Positions 7,736 through 14,108 of a stretch of 15,726 nucleotides of DNA are shown piece after piece. The stretch comes from Oscillospiraceae bacterium. Lineage in GTDB: Bacteria; Bacillota; Clostridia; Oscillospirales; Ruminococcaceae. The notes under the pieces were generated by a model. It had not been told where the DNA came from, did not search any database, and worked only from the letters and a program-made list of their open reading frames with translations. Position 1 is the first letter of the stretch, and every line of letters begins with the position of its first letter. Location: NCBI GenBank assembly GCA_020024215.1, contig JAHHUC010000051.1, forward strand, positions 1-15,726. The letters are read 5' to 3'. The translations under genes were made by a program, and so were the position numbers.

Positions 7736-8179
7736 ATGGAAGAATTACTGGCTTTGGCTATACTGTCACGGGAGGATATAGTACCATCTGAGGAGTATGA
7801 AAAAAAGCTTGATGGAATGTTTTTGTCTCTTTCTCTAAATGACGATATTTACGATATGCTTTTGAATTTGGAGTATGAAAGTGTAGAGACAGCAGCTTCC
7901 TATATTATTTCAAATATGAATTACAATGCTTTTAACGATAAAATTTTTGGGAAAATTTTAATGGAGCGTTTAAAGCTGTATTATGAGGAAAATTTTTATC
8001 GTATAGATACTGCTGCATATAAAATGTTTGTGATATGGGAGTCTCTGCCATGGAATTTGCAGGATAAGGAGCCTTTTGCAAGCTTAAATCATGTAGGTGA
8101 TCCATTGTCATATAAGGATGAGACAATGGCAAGAAATATTTGTGACAAGCTGCTGAATTATTATGAAGGAAAGATTTAA
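7736..8179 (+). CDS. Hypothetical protein, 147 residues
   Basis: I do not recognise this protein. It is acidic and probably all-helical, with no signal peptide or membrane segment, so it should be cytoplasmic. Aromatic residues are frequent (LKLYYEENFY, FVIWESLPWNLQ). GAGGTGA at 7723-7729 gives a good ribosome site six bases before the ATG, which supports a real gene. It stands alone between the lipoprotein terminator and a minus-strand gene, and its TAA stop overlaps the stop of that gene in the palindrome TTAA (8176-8179). A small immunity-type or regulatory protein is possible, but nothing in the sequence shows it. Confidence 0.75.
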   Translation: MEELLALAILSREDIVPSEEYEKKLDGMFLSLSLNDDIYDMLLNLEYESVETAASYIISNMNYNAFNDKIFGKILMERLKLYYEENFYRIDTAAYKMFVIWESLPWNLQDKEPFASLNHVGDPLSYKDETMARNICDKLLNYYEGKI

Positions 8180-9102
8180 TTATTTGTGATCCATAATAAT
8201 TCCAAAATTTTATCTGTGTTTTCCTCTGAATATTCAATTTCAGAGGAATATAGCCTGCATAGCTCCAAAAATTCTTTTTCTGTGGGCTTTTTATATGCAG
8301 ATAGTATTTTATTTATTATTTTATAAGCTAAAATTGAATAAGCAAGCTGCGCTTTAATGTCAATTTCTCCCTGCGACAGGGGAAGGTGTCTGTATATAAA
8401 ATAGACTAAAAGCTGCTCAAAGGCTGTTTCAAACTGATAAAGCAAGCTGCTTTCACCATCTTTGTTTTTAAGCTTTATAATTTCATTTTCCCAGGAATGA
8501 TCAAGTCTTTCCAGTGACAAGAAAAAGATATACCATTGACTGTAATTTTTTTTAGGAAATGTAATGTTAAATTCACTTATAAGCTTTTGCACTCTTTCTT
8601 CAACGGTGATGCTTCTGTCAGTAATTATAAGGAAAGCTTTATCTCTCACATTTAAAATAAGTTTTTCAAAAGCAGAAAGTTTTTCTTCTTCATCTGATAT
8701 AGTGATGAGGTTTACTTTTTCCTTGCCTGTCAAAATAATTTTGCAGGCCTCCTCACAGCAAAGGCCCAATCCCATCTCCACCCGATTTCCTATAAAATTT
8801 CTGAATCTCGGATGATCCCTGCATATTTGGCAGAGAAAATCTTCTCCTTTTTCCAAAATAAGCTCACACAAATTATTTGAACTTAAAAAAGGGCATCTTT
8901 CGTCAATTGTAAGCTTGAAATGGGCAACATCCTCCATATCTATGCTGCAATGGAGCCTTTTTTTCAAAAAGCCTTGTTCGCTAAGATATTTTTTCAAGGC
9001 TGCTTCATCTATATCAATCTCCCAGCCTATGCAGCAGCTGTGATGGCACCTGTCTGCACTGCAGTTGAATTTTGGGTAATAGTCGGGTACAATGGTTTTC
9101 AT
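8176..9102 (-). CDS. fliB: FliB-like lysine N-methylase family protein (Cys-cluster)
   Basis: The 308-residue protein resembles the FliB family, whose characterised member methylates flagellin lysines in Salmonella using an iron-sulfur cluster. The N-terminus MKTIVPDYYPKFNCSADRCH is typical. Twelve cysteines fall in the first 120 residues: C14, C19, C23, C24, C52, C70, C79, C91, C94, C115, C116 and C120. Key segments are CPFL, LCQICRDHPRF (90-100) and GLCCEEAC (113-120). The C-terminal half is helical and less conserved, and the protein looks shorter than typical FliB (about 380-400 residues by recollection). No flagellar gene is near, and many Clostridia carry such genes outside flagellar loci, so the real substrate may be another surface protein. 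The start codon has only a weak ribosome site (GAGG, 11 bases upstream). Family assignment is good; the gene symbol is tentative. Confidence 0.8.
   Translation of the reverse strand: MKTIVPDYYPKFNCSADRCHHSCCIGWEIDIDEAALKKYLSEQGFLKKRLHCSIDMEDVAHFKLTIDERCPFLSSNNLCELILEKGEDFLCQICRDHPRFRNFIGNRVEMGLGLCCEEACKIILTGKEKVNLITISDEEEKLSAFEKLILNVRDKAFLIITDRSITVEERVQKLISEFNITFPKKNYSQWYIFFLSLERLDHSWENEIIKLKNKDGESSLLYQFETAFEQLLVYFIYRHLPLSQGEIDIKAQLAYSILAYKIINKILSAYKKPTEKEFLELCRLYSSEIEYSEENTDKILELLWITNN
8221..8248. repeat. Perfect 10-bp inverted repeat inside the 3' end of the FliB-like gene
   Basis: TTCCTCTGAA (8221-8230) and TTCAGAGGAA (8239-8248) pair perfectly across eight bases. There is no U-tract on either strand. 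It lies 42 bases beyond the stop of the convergent orphan gene and so could form a 3' stem on either transcript. It encodes the SSEIEYSEEN part of the protein, and partial peptide repetition may explain it. Confidence 0.55.
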
Positions 9103-9142
9103 TTTACTTTCTGCCTCGCTTTTACAGCAATTTTTCTTAAAG

Positions 9143-9171
9143 AGTATAGCACCTAAACCATTTTATAACAA
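9143..9171 (-). promoter_or_regulatory. Sigma-A promoter of the FliB-like gene
   Basis: Read on the minus strand: TTGTTA (9171-9166), a 17-base spacer and TATACT (9148-9143), about 40 bases before the start codon at 9102. Confidence 0.65.
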
Positions 9172-9239
9172 TGGAAAAAATAAATAAGCTGTGGCATAAA
9201 ATAACCTCTCAGACTTTTGTGAGATTTTTGCTGTAAGCA

Positions 9240-9268
9240 TTGACATTCATAAAAATATATGGTAAACT
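9240..9268 (+). promoter_or_regulatory. Sigma-A promoter of the tRNA-Leu gene
   Basis: TTGACA (9240-9245, perfect -35), a 17-base spacer and TAAACT (9263-9268) lie 27 bases before the mature tRNA 5' end. Confidence 0.8.
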
Positions 9269-9295
9269 ATCAAAGTCGGTTAAATTATGACATAT

Positions 9296-9382
9296 GCGGA
9301 TATGGCGGAATAGGCAGACGCGCTAGATTCAGGTTCTAGTTCCCTTAAAAGAGTGCAGGTTCAAGTCCTGTTATCCGCACCA
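9296..9382 (+). tRNA. tRNA-Leu (anticodon CAG)
   Basis: The acceptor stem GCGGATA pairs with TATCCGC, followed by A and an encoded CCA (9380-9382). The anticodon arm CTAGA-TTCAGGT-TCTAG gives anticodon CAG, which reads CUG leucine codons. A long variable arm (class II) and a T arm with TTCAAGT are present. It is a single tRNA with its own promoter and terminator. Protein-like reading frames across it are spurious. Confidence 0.96.
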
Positions 9383-9389
9383 AAGCAAT

Positions 9390-9437
9390 ATAATCCGAGC
9401 TTATTCTCGATAGGAGATTGGCTCGGATTATTTTTTT
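9390..9437 (+). terminator. Terminator of the tRNA-Leu unit
   Basis: An 11-bp perfect stem (ATAATCCGAGC with GCTCGGATTAT) is followed by seven T (9431-9437). The 20-base loop contains a small inner stem (TCTC/GAGA). It starts eight bases after the tRNA CCA end. Confidence 0.9.
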
Positions 9438-9862
9438 ATCTCTTTAAAAAAGCTTGGGTAAGCTGGAATGAAGGGCTTTTTTCTGTTTTAAGTCCGATTG
9501 AAGTGAAATTTAAAATTTATGTGTACTTTGCAGATAAAAAAGAAAGTGAGGATATTCTCACAGCTTTTATAAACAGCTGTGTCTCTGCAAAGAAAATACT
9601 GTATTCTTCTGTGTGTAAATTTATTTGAAAGATCATCCTTTATAGAAAACATAAAAATATATTCTGCTTTTTTTATAAGGCAGCATGACCTTTACATAGC
9701 AGCACCCCATATAGAGATGCAAGCAGCTAAGGCTGCTTTTAAGGCAATTAAGCTGTGAGGATATCTTCAGTTGGTTCATTTTAAGTGTTTAAATGATGTG
9801 CCGTTTTTAAAATATGCCGGCTGCTATATCTATATTTTACCGGGTTTTCGCAACAATTTTCC
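9438..9862. other. Gene-poor stretch between tRNA-Leu and ackA, possible decayed ORF
   Basis: No gene with a ribosome binding site and good start is seen. Two plus-strand frames are open in succession: one ends at the TGA at 9626-9628 and another runs from 9573 to the TGA at 9756-9758, ending in AAKAAFKAIKL. They overlap, so a single frameshift could join them into a coding stretch of about 100 residues, which would fit a degraded gene. Two hairpins occur: CACAGCT/AGCTGTG (9559-9581) and AAGCAGC/GCTGCTT with loop TAAG (9721-9738). Neither is an obvious terminator. Confidence 0.35.
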
Positions 9863-9911
9863 AAAAAAGAAAAGTGCCTGCGGCGAGCAAATTTCCGCAG
9901 CAGGCACTTTT
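9863..9911 (-). terminator. Terminator of ackA
   Basis: A 12-bp perfect stem (AAAAGTGCCTGC at 9870-9881 with GCAGGCACTTTT at 9900-9911) lies 17 bases past the ackA stop. On the minus strand the stem is followed by TTTTCTTTTTT. Inner bases (TGCGG/CCGCA) may pair alternatively. Confidence 0.88.
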
Positions 9912-9928
9912 AAAAGCATTTATTTGAT

Positions 9929-11119
9929 TTATTTGCTTATGAGAGACAATGTATCTCTTGCAATGAGAAGCTCTTCATTTGTGGGGATCACCCATGCAGA
10001 AACCTTGGAGCCTTCCTTGGTTATGCATCTTTCCTCACGGCAGTTGTCATTTTTCTTTTCATCCAGCTGAATTCCTAAAAATTCCATATCCTTTAATACT
10101 GCTGCTCTTACAATATCGTCATTTTCTCCGATACCGCCGGTGAATACCACGCTGTCCAATCCGCCCATAGCAGCTGCAAAGGAGCCGATGTACTTCTTGA
10201 TTTGGTAAACAAGTATGTCAGTTGCCAGCTTTGCTCTCTCGTTGCCCTCTTTTGCAGATGCATGAAGATCACGCATATCGGAGCCTATGCCGGAAACGCC
10301 CTGAAGGCCGGACTTCTTGTTGAGAATTGTGTTTATTTCCTCGGCTGTTTTTCCGCTCTTTTCGGCCATAACTGTTACCAAGGAGGGATCTACATCGCCA
10401 CAGCGTGTTCCCATGATAAGACCTGCAAGGGGAGTAAGTCCCATTGTTGTGTCAATGCATCTGCCGTTTAAAACAGCGGAGATGGAGGAGCCGTTTCCTA
10501 AGTGGCAGGTAACAACCTTTGTATCGGTTTTTCCTGTCAGCTCAGACAATCTTTTGGAAACAAAGCGGTGGCTTGTTCCGTGGAAGCCGTATCTTCTCAA
10601 ACGATACTGCTCATAAAACTCATAGGGAATGGGATAGATGTAGGCCTTTGGGGGCATTGTCTGATGGAAGGAGGTATCAAATACCACTGCCATAGGAACC
10701 TTTTCACCAAACACCTTTCTGCATGCCTTCATTGCAACCAATGCAGGAGGATTGTGAAGGGGAGCCAAGGATGCCAGATTGTCGATTTCGTTCATAACCT
10801 CATCGTCGATGAGAACAGATTTTGTAAACTTTTCTCCGCCGTGAACACCTCTGTGGCCGATAGCAGAAATTTCAGAAACATCATTTATGACCTTATGCTC
10901 TCCTGTGGTGAGAAGCTTTACAACCTCAGCAAAAGCCTCTGCGTGTGTGGGGAAGGCTGCCTCATATTCGATCTTTGTGCCGTCAGCCAGCTTGTGCCCG
11001 ATAAAGCCGCTGATACCGATTCTTTCGCAGTTGCCCTTTGCGATAACAGATTCGTTATCCATGTCAATGAGCTGGTATTTCATTGAGGAGCTGCCTGCAT
11101 TGATTACCAAAATTTTCAT
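9929..11119 (-). CDS. ackA: Acetate kinase
   Basis: AckA converts acetyl phosphate and ADP to acetate and ATP, the ATP-yielding last step of acetate fermentation in the cytoplasm. The 396-residue length is normal for the family. Conserved positions seen, by comparison with the Methanosarcina enzyme: Asn7 in VINAGSSS, Arg90 in GHRGVHGG, His122, Asp148 in VFDTSFHQT, His180 in YGFHGTSH, His206 in CHLGNGSS, Arg239 in MGTRCGDVDP, and FTGGIGEN and NEEL near the C-terminus. AGGAGG lies about 11 bases before the ATG. The usual partner pta (phosphotransacetylase) is not in the window. The gene stands alone on the minus strand with its own promoter and terminator, divergent from tmcAL. Confidence 0.98.
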   Translation of the reverse strand: MKILVINAGSSSMKYQLIDMDNESVIAKGNCERIGISGFIGHKLADGTKIEYEAAFPTHAEAFAEVVKLLTTGEHKVINDVSEISAIGHRGVHGGEKFTKSVLIDDEVMNEIDNLASLAPLHNPPALVAMKACRKVFGEKVPMAVVFDTSFHQTMPPKAYIYPIPYEFYEQYRLRRYGFHGTSHRFVSKRLSELTGKTDTKVVTCHLGNGSSISAVLNGRCIDTTMGLTPLAGLIMGTRCGDVDPSLVTVMAEKSGKTAEEINTILNKKSGLQGVSGIGSDMRDLHASAKEGNERAKLATDILVYQIKKYIGSFAAAMGGLDSVVFTGGIGENDDIVRAAVLKDMEFLGIQLDEKKNDNCREERCITKEGSKVSAWVIPTNEELLIARDTLSLISK

Positions 11120-11160
11120 TTTAATTCATTCCTCCTGATTGTTGTTTACCGGTTTATTTC

Positions 11161-11190
11161 TTGACATAAAACCCTTAACTTATATATAAT
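11161..11190 (+). promoter_or_regulatory. Sigma-A promoter of tmcAL-ispE
   Basis: TTGACA (11161-11166, perfect), an 18-base spacer and TATAAT (11185-11190, perfect) lie 73 bases before the tmcAL start. Its -10 overlaps the -10 of the divergent ackA promoter. Confidence 0.75.
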
Positions 11191-11214
11191 AATAGAAAAG
11201 ACAGATAAATTCAA
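11186..11214 (-). promoter_or_regulatory. Candidate sigma-A promoter of ackA
   Basis: Read on the minus strand: TTGAAT (11214-11209), a 17-base spacer and TATTAT (11191-11186). It faces away from the tmcAL promoter and shares its AT-rich -10 core. It is 67 bases before the ackA start codon. Confidence 0.55.
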
Positions 11215-11262
11215 GATATTAAAAGCTTTTATTGTCAAAATTATAGATCGGGGGCGCATTTT

Positions 11263-12459
11263 TTGCTTATTGCTGCCATTACTGCTGAATATAATCCATT
11301 TCACCTTGGGCACAAATATCATATAGATAAGACTCGTGAGGCCGGTGCCAGCCACATTGTTGTTATAATGAGCGGAAACTATACACAAAGGGGCGCTCCT
11401 GCCATACTTCCAAAGCATGTAAGGGCAAAGATGGCTCTTTTTTGCGGAGCAGATCTTGTCTTAGAGCTGCCTGTTGCCTATTCTATGGCTACGGCACAGC
11501 GGTTTGCATTTGGAAGTGCAACGCTTGCAGAGGGCTTAGGATGTGTGGATCTTTTTTCCTTTGGGAGCGAATCAGGCTATCTCACGCTGATAGACGCTGC
11601 CTCAAGAGCTGTGGATTCTCCGGCTGTTTTAGAGAGAATGAGGGAAAAGCTCTCTGAGGGGATGACCTTTGCGAAGGCGCGCCAGATGGCTGTGGAGGAG
11701 ATATGCGGAGATGAGGTGGGAGATATTCTCTCAACTCCTAACGACCTTCTGGGAGTTGAATATATAAGACAGCTAAGAGCCATCAAAAGCTCCATATCCC
11801 CCTTTGCCGTGCAGCGCAGCGGACCCTCTCACGATTCTGACAAGGCCTGCGGGCCATTGGCATCAGCCAGTCTTTTAAGGGGCTATATGCGAACAGGAAG
11901 CTATGATAAAATTGCTGATTTTATGCCCGAAAAGGCATACAGCATAATGGGTGAGGAGATAAAAAAGGGAAGAGGTCCATTCAATGACAGCAAGTTTGAG
12001 GATTTGATGCTGGGTGTTTTAAGAAGGATAGGCCATGCAGAGCTGTCAAGCCTTCCTGATATCTCCGAGGGGCTGGAAAACAGGATATATGCAGCCATAA
12101 GGCAGGCTACCAGCATAGATGAGGTCTATTCACTTGCAAAGTCCAAAAGATATACAGCCTCCAGAATAAGAAGAATAGTTATGTCGGCCTTTTTGGGGCT
12201 TGACGGAAATCTTTCGTCCATACCATGTCCTTATATAAGGGTTCTGGGCTTTAATCAAAGAGGAAGAGAGGTATTGCAGAAGGCAAAGAAAACGGCGAGG
12301 ATACCGGTTTCGGATTCTTTGGCATACCTTAGAAAGCAGGGCGGAACAGCCGAAAAATTTGCAGAGACTGAGGCGCTTGCAACGGATCTTTACACACTAG
12401 CCCTTCCGGTGATAAAGCCCTGCGGTTCTGATTTTACCGCCGACAGCGTAAGGCTTTAG
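11263..12459 (+). CDS. tmcAL: tRNA(Met) cytidine acetate ligase
   Basis: TmcAL activates acetate with ATP and acetylates the wobble cytidine (C34) of elongator tRNA-Met; it was formerly YlbM/DUF795. The 398-residue protein begins with the nucleotidyltransferase signature AEYNPFHLGHKYHI, with the HxGH motif at His14-His17. SGNYTQRGAPAILPKHVRAK, DLVLELP and TPNDLLGVEYI follow, all typical of the family. The start is a TTG (11263), which places the family N-terminus correctly; no ATG fits, and the ribosome site is poor (GGGGG at 11250-11254). It is followed after 11 bases by ispE, so the two are probably one operon. It uses acetate next to a divergent acetate kinase gene, which may be chance. 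Confidence 0.93.
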   Translation: MLIAAITAEYNPFHLGHKYHIDKTREAGASHIVVIMSGNYTQRGAPAILPKHVRAKMALFCGADLVLELPVAYSMATAQRFAFGSATLAEGLGCVDLFSFGSESGYLTLIDAASRAVDSPAVLERMREKLSEGMTFAKARQMAVEEICGDEVGDILSTPNDLLGVEYIRQLRAIKSSISPFAVQRSGPSHDSDKACGPLASASLLRGYMRTGSYDKIADFMPEKAYSIMGEEIKKGRGPFNDSKFEDLMLGVLRRIGHAELSSLPDISEGLENRIYAAIRQATSIDEVYSLAKSKRYTASRIRRIVMSAFLGLDGNLSSIPCPYIRVLGFNQRGREVLQKAKKTARIPVSDSLAYLRKQGGTAEKFAETEALATDLYTLALPVIKPCGSDFTADSVRL

Positions 12460-12470
12460 GGTGAAAAGAT

Positions 12471-13316
12471 ATGAAGGTTGAAATAGAAGCCTCTGCCAAG
12501 CTCAATCTTTCTCTCAATATAGAGGGCAAAAGAGAGGACGGCTATCATCTTATCTCTTCAGTTTTTCAAAGTGTGGATATGAAAAATATCCTCACCTGTG
12601 AGGAGCATAGTGATTTTCTTTTTGTGTGCGATGACAAAAGCCTTCCCACAGATGAAAGAAACACAGCTGTAAGGGCGGTTATGAAGTTTTGCGAAAAAGC
12701 CAAAATAAAGCCCAAGGTAAAGGTTACGCTTTCCAAAAAGGTTCCCTATGGCGCCGGGATGGGCTCGGCATCCTCTGATGCAGCTGCAGCCTTAAAGGCT
12801 ATGAGCATCATATACCACAATCTTCTCAGCGAAGAGGAAATTATTGATACAGCCCTCAGCGTAGGAGCAGATGTTCCCTTTGCATATATGGGCGGAACCT
12901 CATTTGTGGAGGGGATAGGTGAAAAAATTACTCCGCTTAAAGCCGTTGAAAGCTGTTCTTTTTTGGTTGTCAAGCCGTTTTACAGTGTATCCACCGGGTA
13001 TGCCTATGCTTTGGTGGATAACACAGAGGGCATAAGGACAGATAATGAAGCCATGCTCAGAGCCATCGAAGAAGGAAGCCTTAGAAAAATAGGGGAGAAT
13101 ATGGACAATGCCTTTTACCATGTCCTCAATTATTCCCAGAATGAGGCTATAAAGAAAAAAATGCTGGAGCAAGGGGCTCTCAATGCCACACTGACAGGCT
13201 CCGGTTCTGCTGTTTTCGGGCTTTTTGAGGATGAGCAAAGGGCTGCTTATGCAGCAAAAGCAATAGAAAACAGCTTTGTTGTGCGCCCTGTGCAGAAATC
13301 TCTTTTTATAAAATAG
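12471..13316 (+). CDS. ispE: 4-diphosphocytidyl-2-C-methyl-D-erythritol kinase
   Basis: IspE phosphorylates CDP-methylerythritol with ATP in the MEP pathway to isoprenoid precursors. The 281-residue GHMP kinase has the N-terminal substrate motif ASAKLNLSLNI with Lys10, the DGYHLISSVFQSVD segment, the glycine-rich ATP loop YGAGMGSASSDAAAAL (93-108), and GADVPF with the catalytic Asp134. The C-terminal glycine loop (TGSGSAVFGLF) is also present. A weak GGGTGA ribosome site precedes the ATG. It is 11 bases after tmcAL and is followed by a hairpin that separates it from spoIIR. Confidence 0.97.
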   Translation: MKVEIEASAKLNLSLNIEGKREDGYHLISSVFQSVDMKNILTCEEHSDFLFVCDDKSLPTDERNTAVRAVMKFCEKAKIKPKVKVTLSKKVPYGAGMGSASSDAAAALKAMSIIYHNLLSEEEIIDTALSVGADVPFAYMGGTSFVEGIGEKITPLKAVESCSFLVVKPFYSVSTGYAYALVDNTEGIRTDNEAMLRAIEEGSLRKIGENMDNAFYHVLNYSQNEAIKKKMLEQGALNATLTGSGSAVFGLFEDEQRAAYAAKAIENSFVVRPVQKSLFIK

Positions 13317-13337
13317 GAAGTATTTGAATAATTTGCA

Positions 13338-13387
13338 TAAACCTGCCAAAAATGATAGCAAATCTTAAAAGGCAGGTTTAAATTTTT
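13338..13387 (+). terminator. Hairpin between ispE and spoIIR, probable terminator
   Basis: TAAACCTGCC (13338-13347) pairs perfectly with GGCAGGTTTA (13371-13380) over a 23-base loop, then AA and five T run directly into the spoIIR ATG at 13388. It can stop ispE transcription. It also covers the only purine-rich sequence available as a ribosome site for spoIIR. Confidence 0.55.
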
Positions 13388-13996
13388 ATGAAAAGAAATG
13401 ACAGAATTGTTTTCTCGCTGGCACTTACATTATTGGTATTGTTTTCATATGTTTCCTTCTTTGATTTTTCTTTAAGGTGCAGCAATATAAGGCAAAACAG
13501 CGTAAGGCTTCACATCCTTGCAAATTCTGATTCTATGGAGGATCAGCGCCTCAAGCTGGCAGTTCGGGACGAGCTGCTGAGAAAATACGGCGATGTGATG
13601 GCATCGTGCAAAAGCAGACTTGATGCGTTAAAAAAGCTCGATGGCATAAAGCAGGATATAAAGGAGACATCCATGGCTGTTCTTAAAAAAGAGGGCTGTC
13701 TGCATGATGTGAATGTGAGCTTGGAAAATATGTATTTTGACAACAGAGAGTATGGAGAAAGCTTTACAATGCCTGCCGGCAGCTATGATGCTTTGAGAAT
13801 CGAAATAGGCGATGCAAACGGGGAAAACTGGTGGTGTGTAATGTATCCTCCGCTTTGCATACCTGTCTGCTGTGAAAAAGACTCCCTCATATTAAAGGAA
13901 AGAATAAAGGATCTGAGGGAGGAAAAAGGCTTTGAAGCTAAGTTTGCCTTTGTGGAATTTGGTCAAAAGGTTGCAGAAAAATTAAAAAATCGTTAA
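13388..13996 (+). CDS. spoIIR: Stage II sporulation protein R
   Basis: In Bacillus, SpoIIR is made in the forespore under sigma-F and secreted into the intermembrane space, where it triggers SpoIIGA to process pro-sigma-E in the mother cell. This 202-residue protein has an N-terminal hydrophobic segment at about residues 9-27 and the family hallmark SVRLHILANSDSMEDQRLKL, followed by AVRDELLRKYG. A GENWWCVMYPPLC segment in the C-terminal half is also typical. It is slightly shorter than the Bacillus protein. The ATG is preceded by AATTTTT with no ribosome site at normal spacing, yet no better start exists before residue 50. Its presence shows the host is, or descends from, an endospore former. 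Confidence 0.95.
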   Translation: MKRNDRIVFSLALTLLVLFSYVSFFDFSLRCSNIRQNSVRLHILANSDSMEDQRLKLAVRDELLRKYGDVMASCKSRLDALKKLDGIKQDIKETSMAVLKKEGCLHDVNVSLENMYFDNREYGESFTMPAGSYDALRIEIGDANGENWWCVMYPPLCIPVCCEKDSLILKERIKDLREEKGFEAKFAFVEFGQKVAEKLKNR

Positions 13997-14011
13997 CTAT
14001 ATCTCATTTTC

Positions 14012-14040
14012 TTGACACTTGGGCAGGTCTATGATAGTAT
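14012..14040 (+). promoter_or_regulatory. Strong sigma-A promoter of the large membrane protein gene
   Basis: TTGACA (14012-14017, perfect), a 17-base spacer and TAGTAT (14035-14040). The expected transcription start, about seven bases after the -10, falls inside the inverted repeat at 14044-14064. Confidence 0.78.
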
Positions 14041-14043
14041 GAA

Positions 14044-14064
14044 ATATATCACAAGGTGATATAT
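14044..14064. promoter_or_regulatory. Palindromic operator candidate over the transcription start
   Basis: ATATATCAC and GTGATATAT form a perfect 9-bp inverted repeat with a 3-base spacer (AAG). It starts four bases after the -10 element, a usual place for a dimeric repressor site. A second overlapping partial palindrome (GATAT/ATATC) extends to about 14072. The regulator is unknown. Confidence 0.6.
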
Positions 14065-14092
14065 GACATATCGTGTGTTTATCGACAAAATT

Positions 14093-14100
14093 AAAAGGAG
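14093..14100 (+). promoter_or_regulatory. Ribosome binding site for the TTG start at 14109
   Basis: AAAAGGAG lies eight bases before the TTG, and no in-frame ATG exists until deep inside the gene. This decides the start. Confidence 0.8.
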
Positions 14101-14108
14101 CGTTTCTT

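Noticed and set aside
9210..9232. TCTCA/TGAGA hairpin followed by T, upstream of the tRNA promoter
   Set aside because: The stem is only five pairs and no plus-strand gene ends nearby, so it is unlikely to be a terminator.
9353..9628. Open frame beginning inside the tRNA-Leu gene
   Set aside because: Its start lies in the T arm of the tRNA and it runs through the tRNA terminator; the VQVLLSAPK-like N-terminus is a translation of tRNA sequence. It has no ribosome site. Only the later part is kept as a possible decayed ORF.
10202..11138. Several plus-strand frames opposite ackA
   Set aside because: These are shadows of the ackA coding strand, with no ribosome sites or family resemblance; ackA itself is certain.
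12900..13361. Minus-strand frame opposite the 3' half of ispE
   Set aside because: It is a shadow of a certain gene, rich in residues typical of antisense translation, with no start signals.
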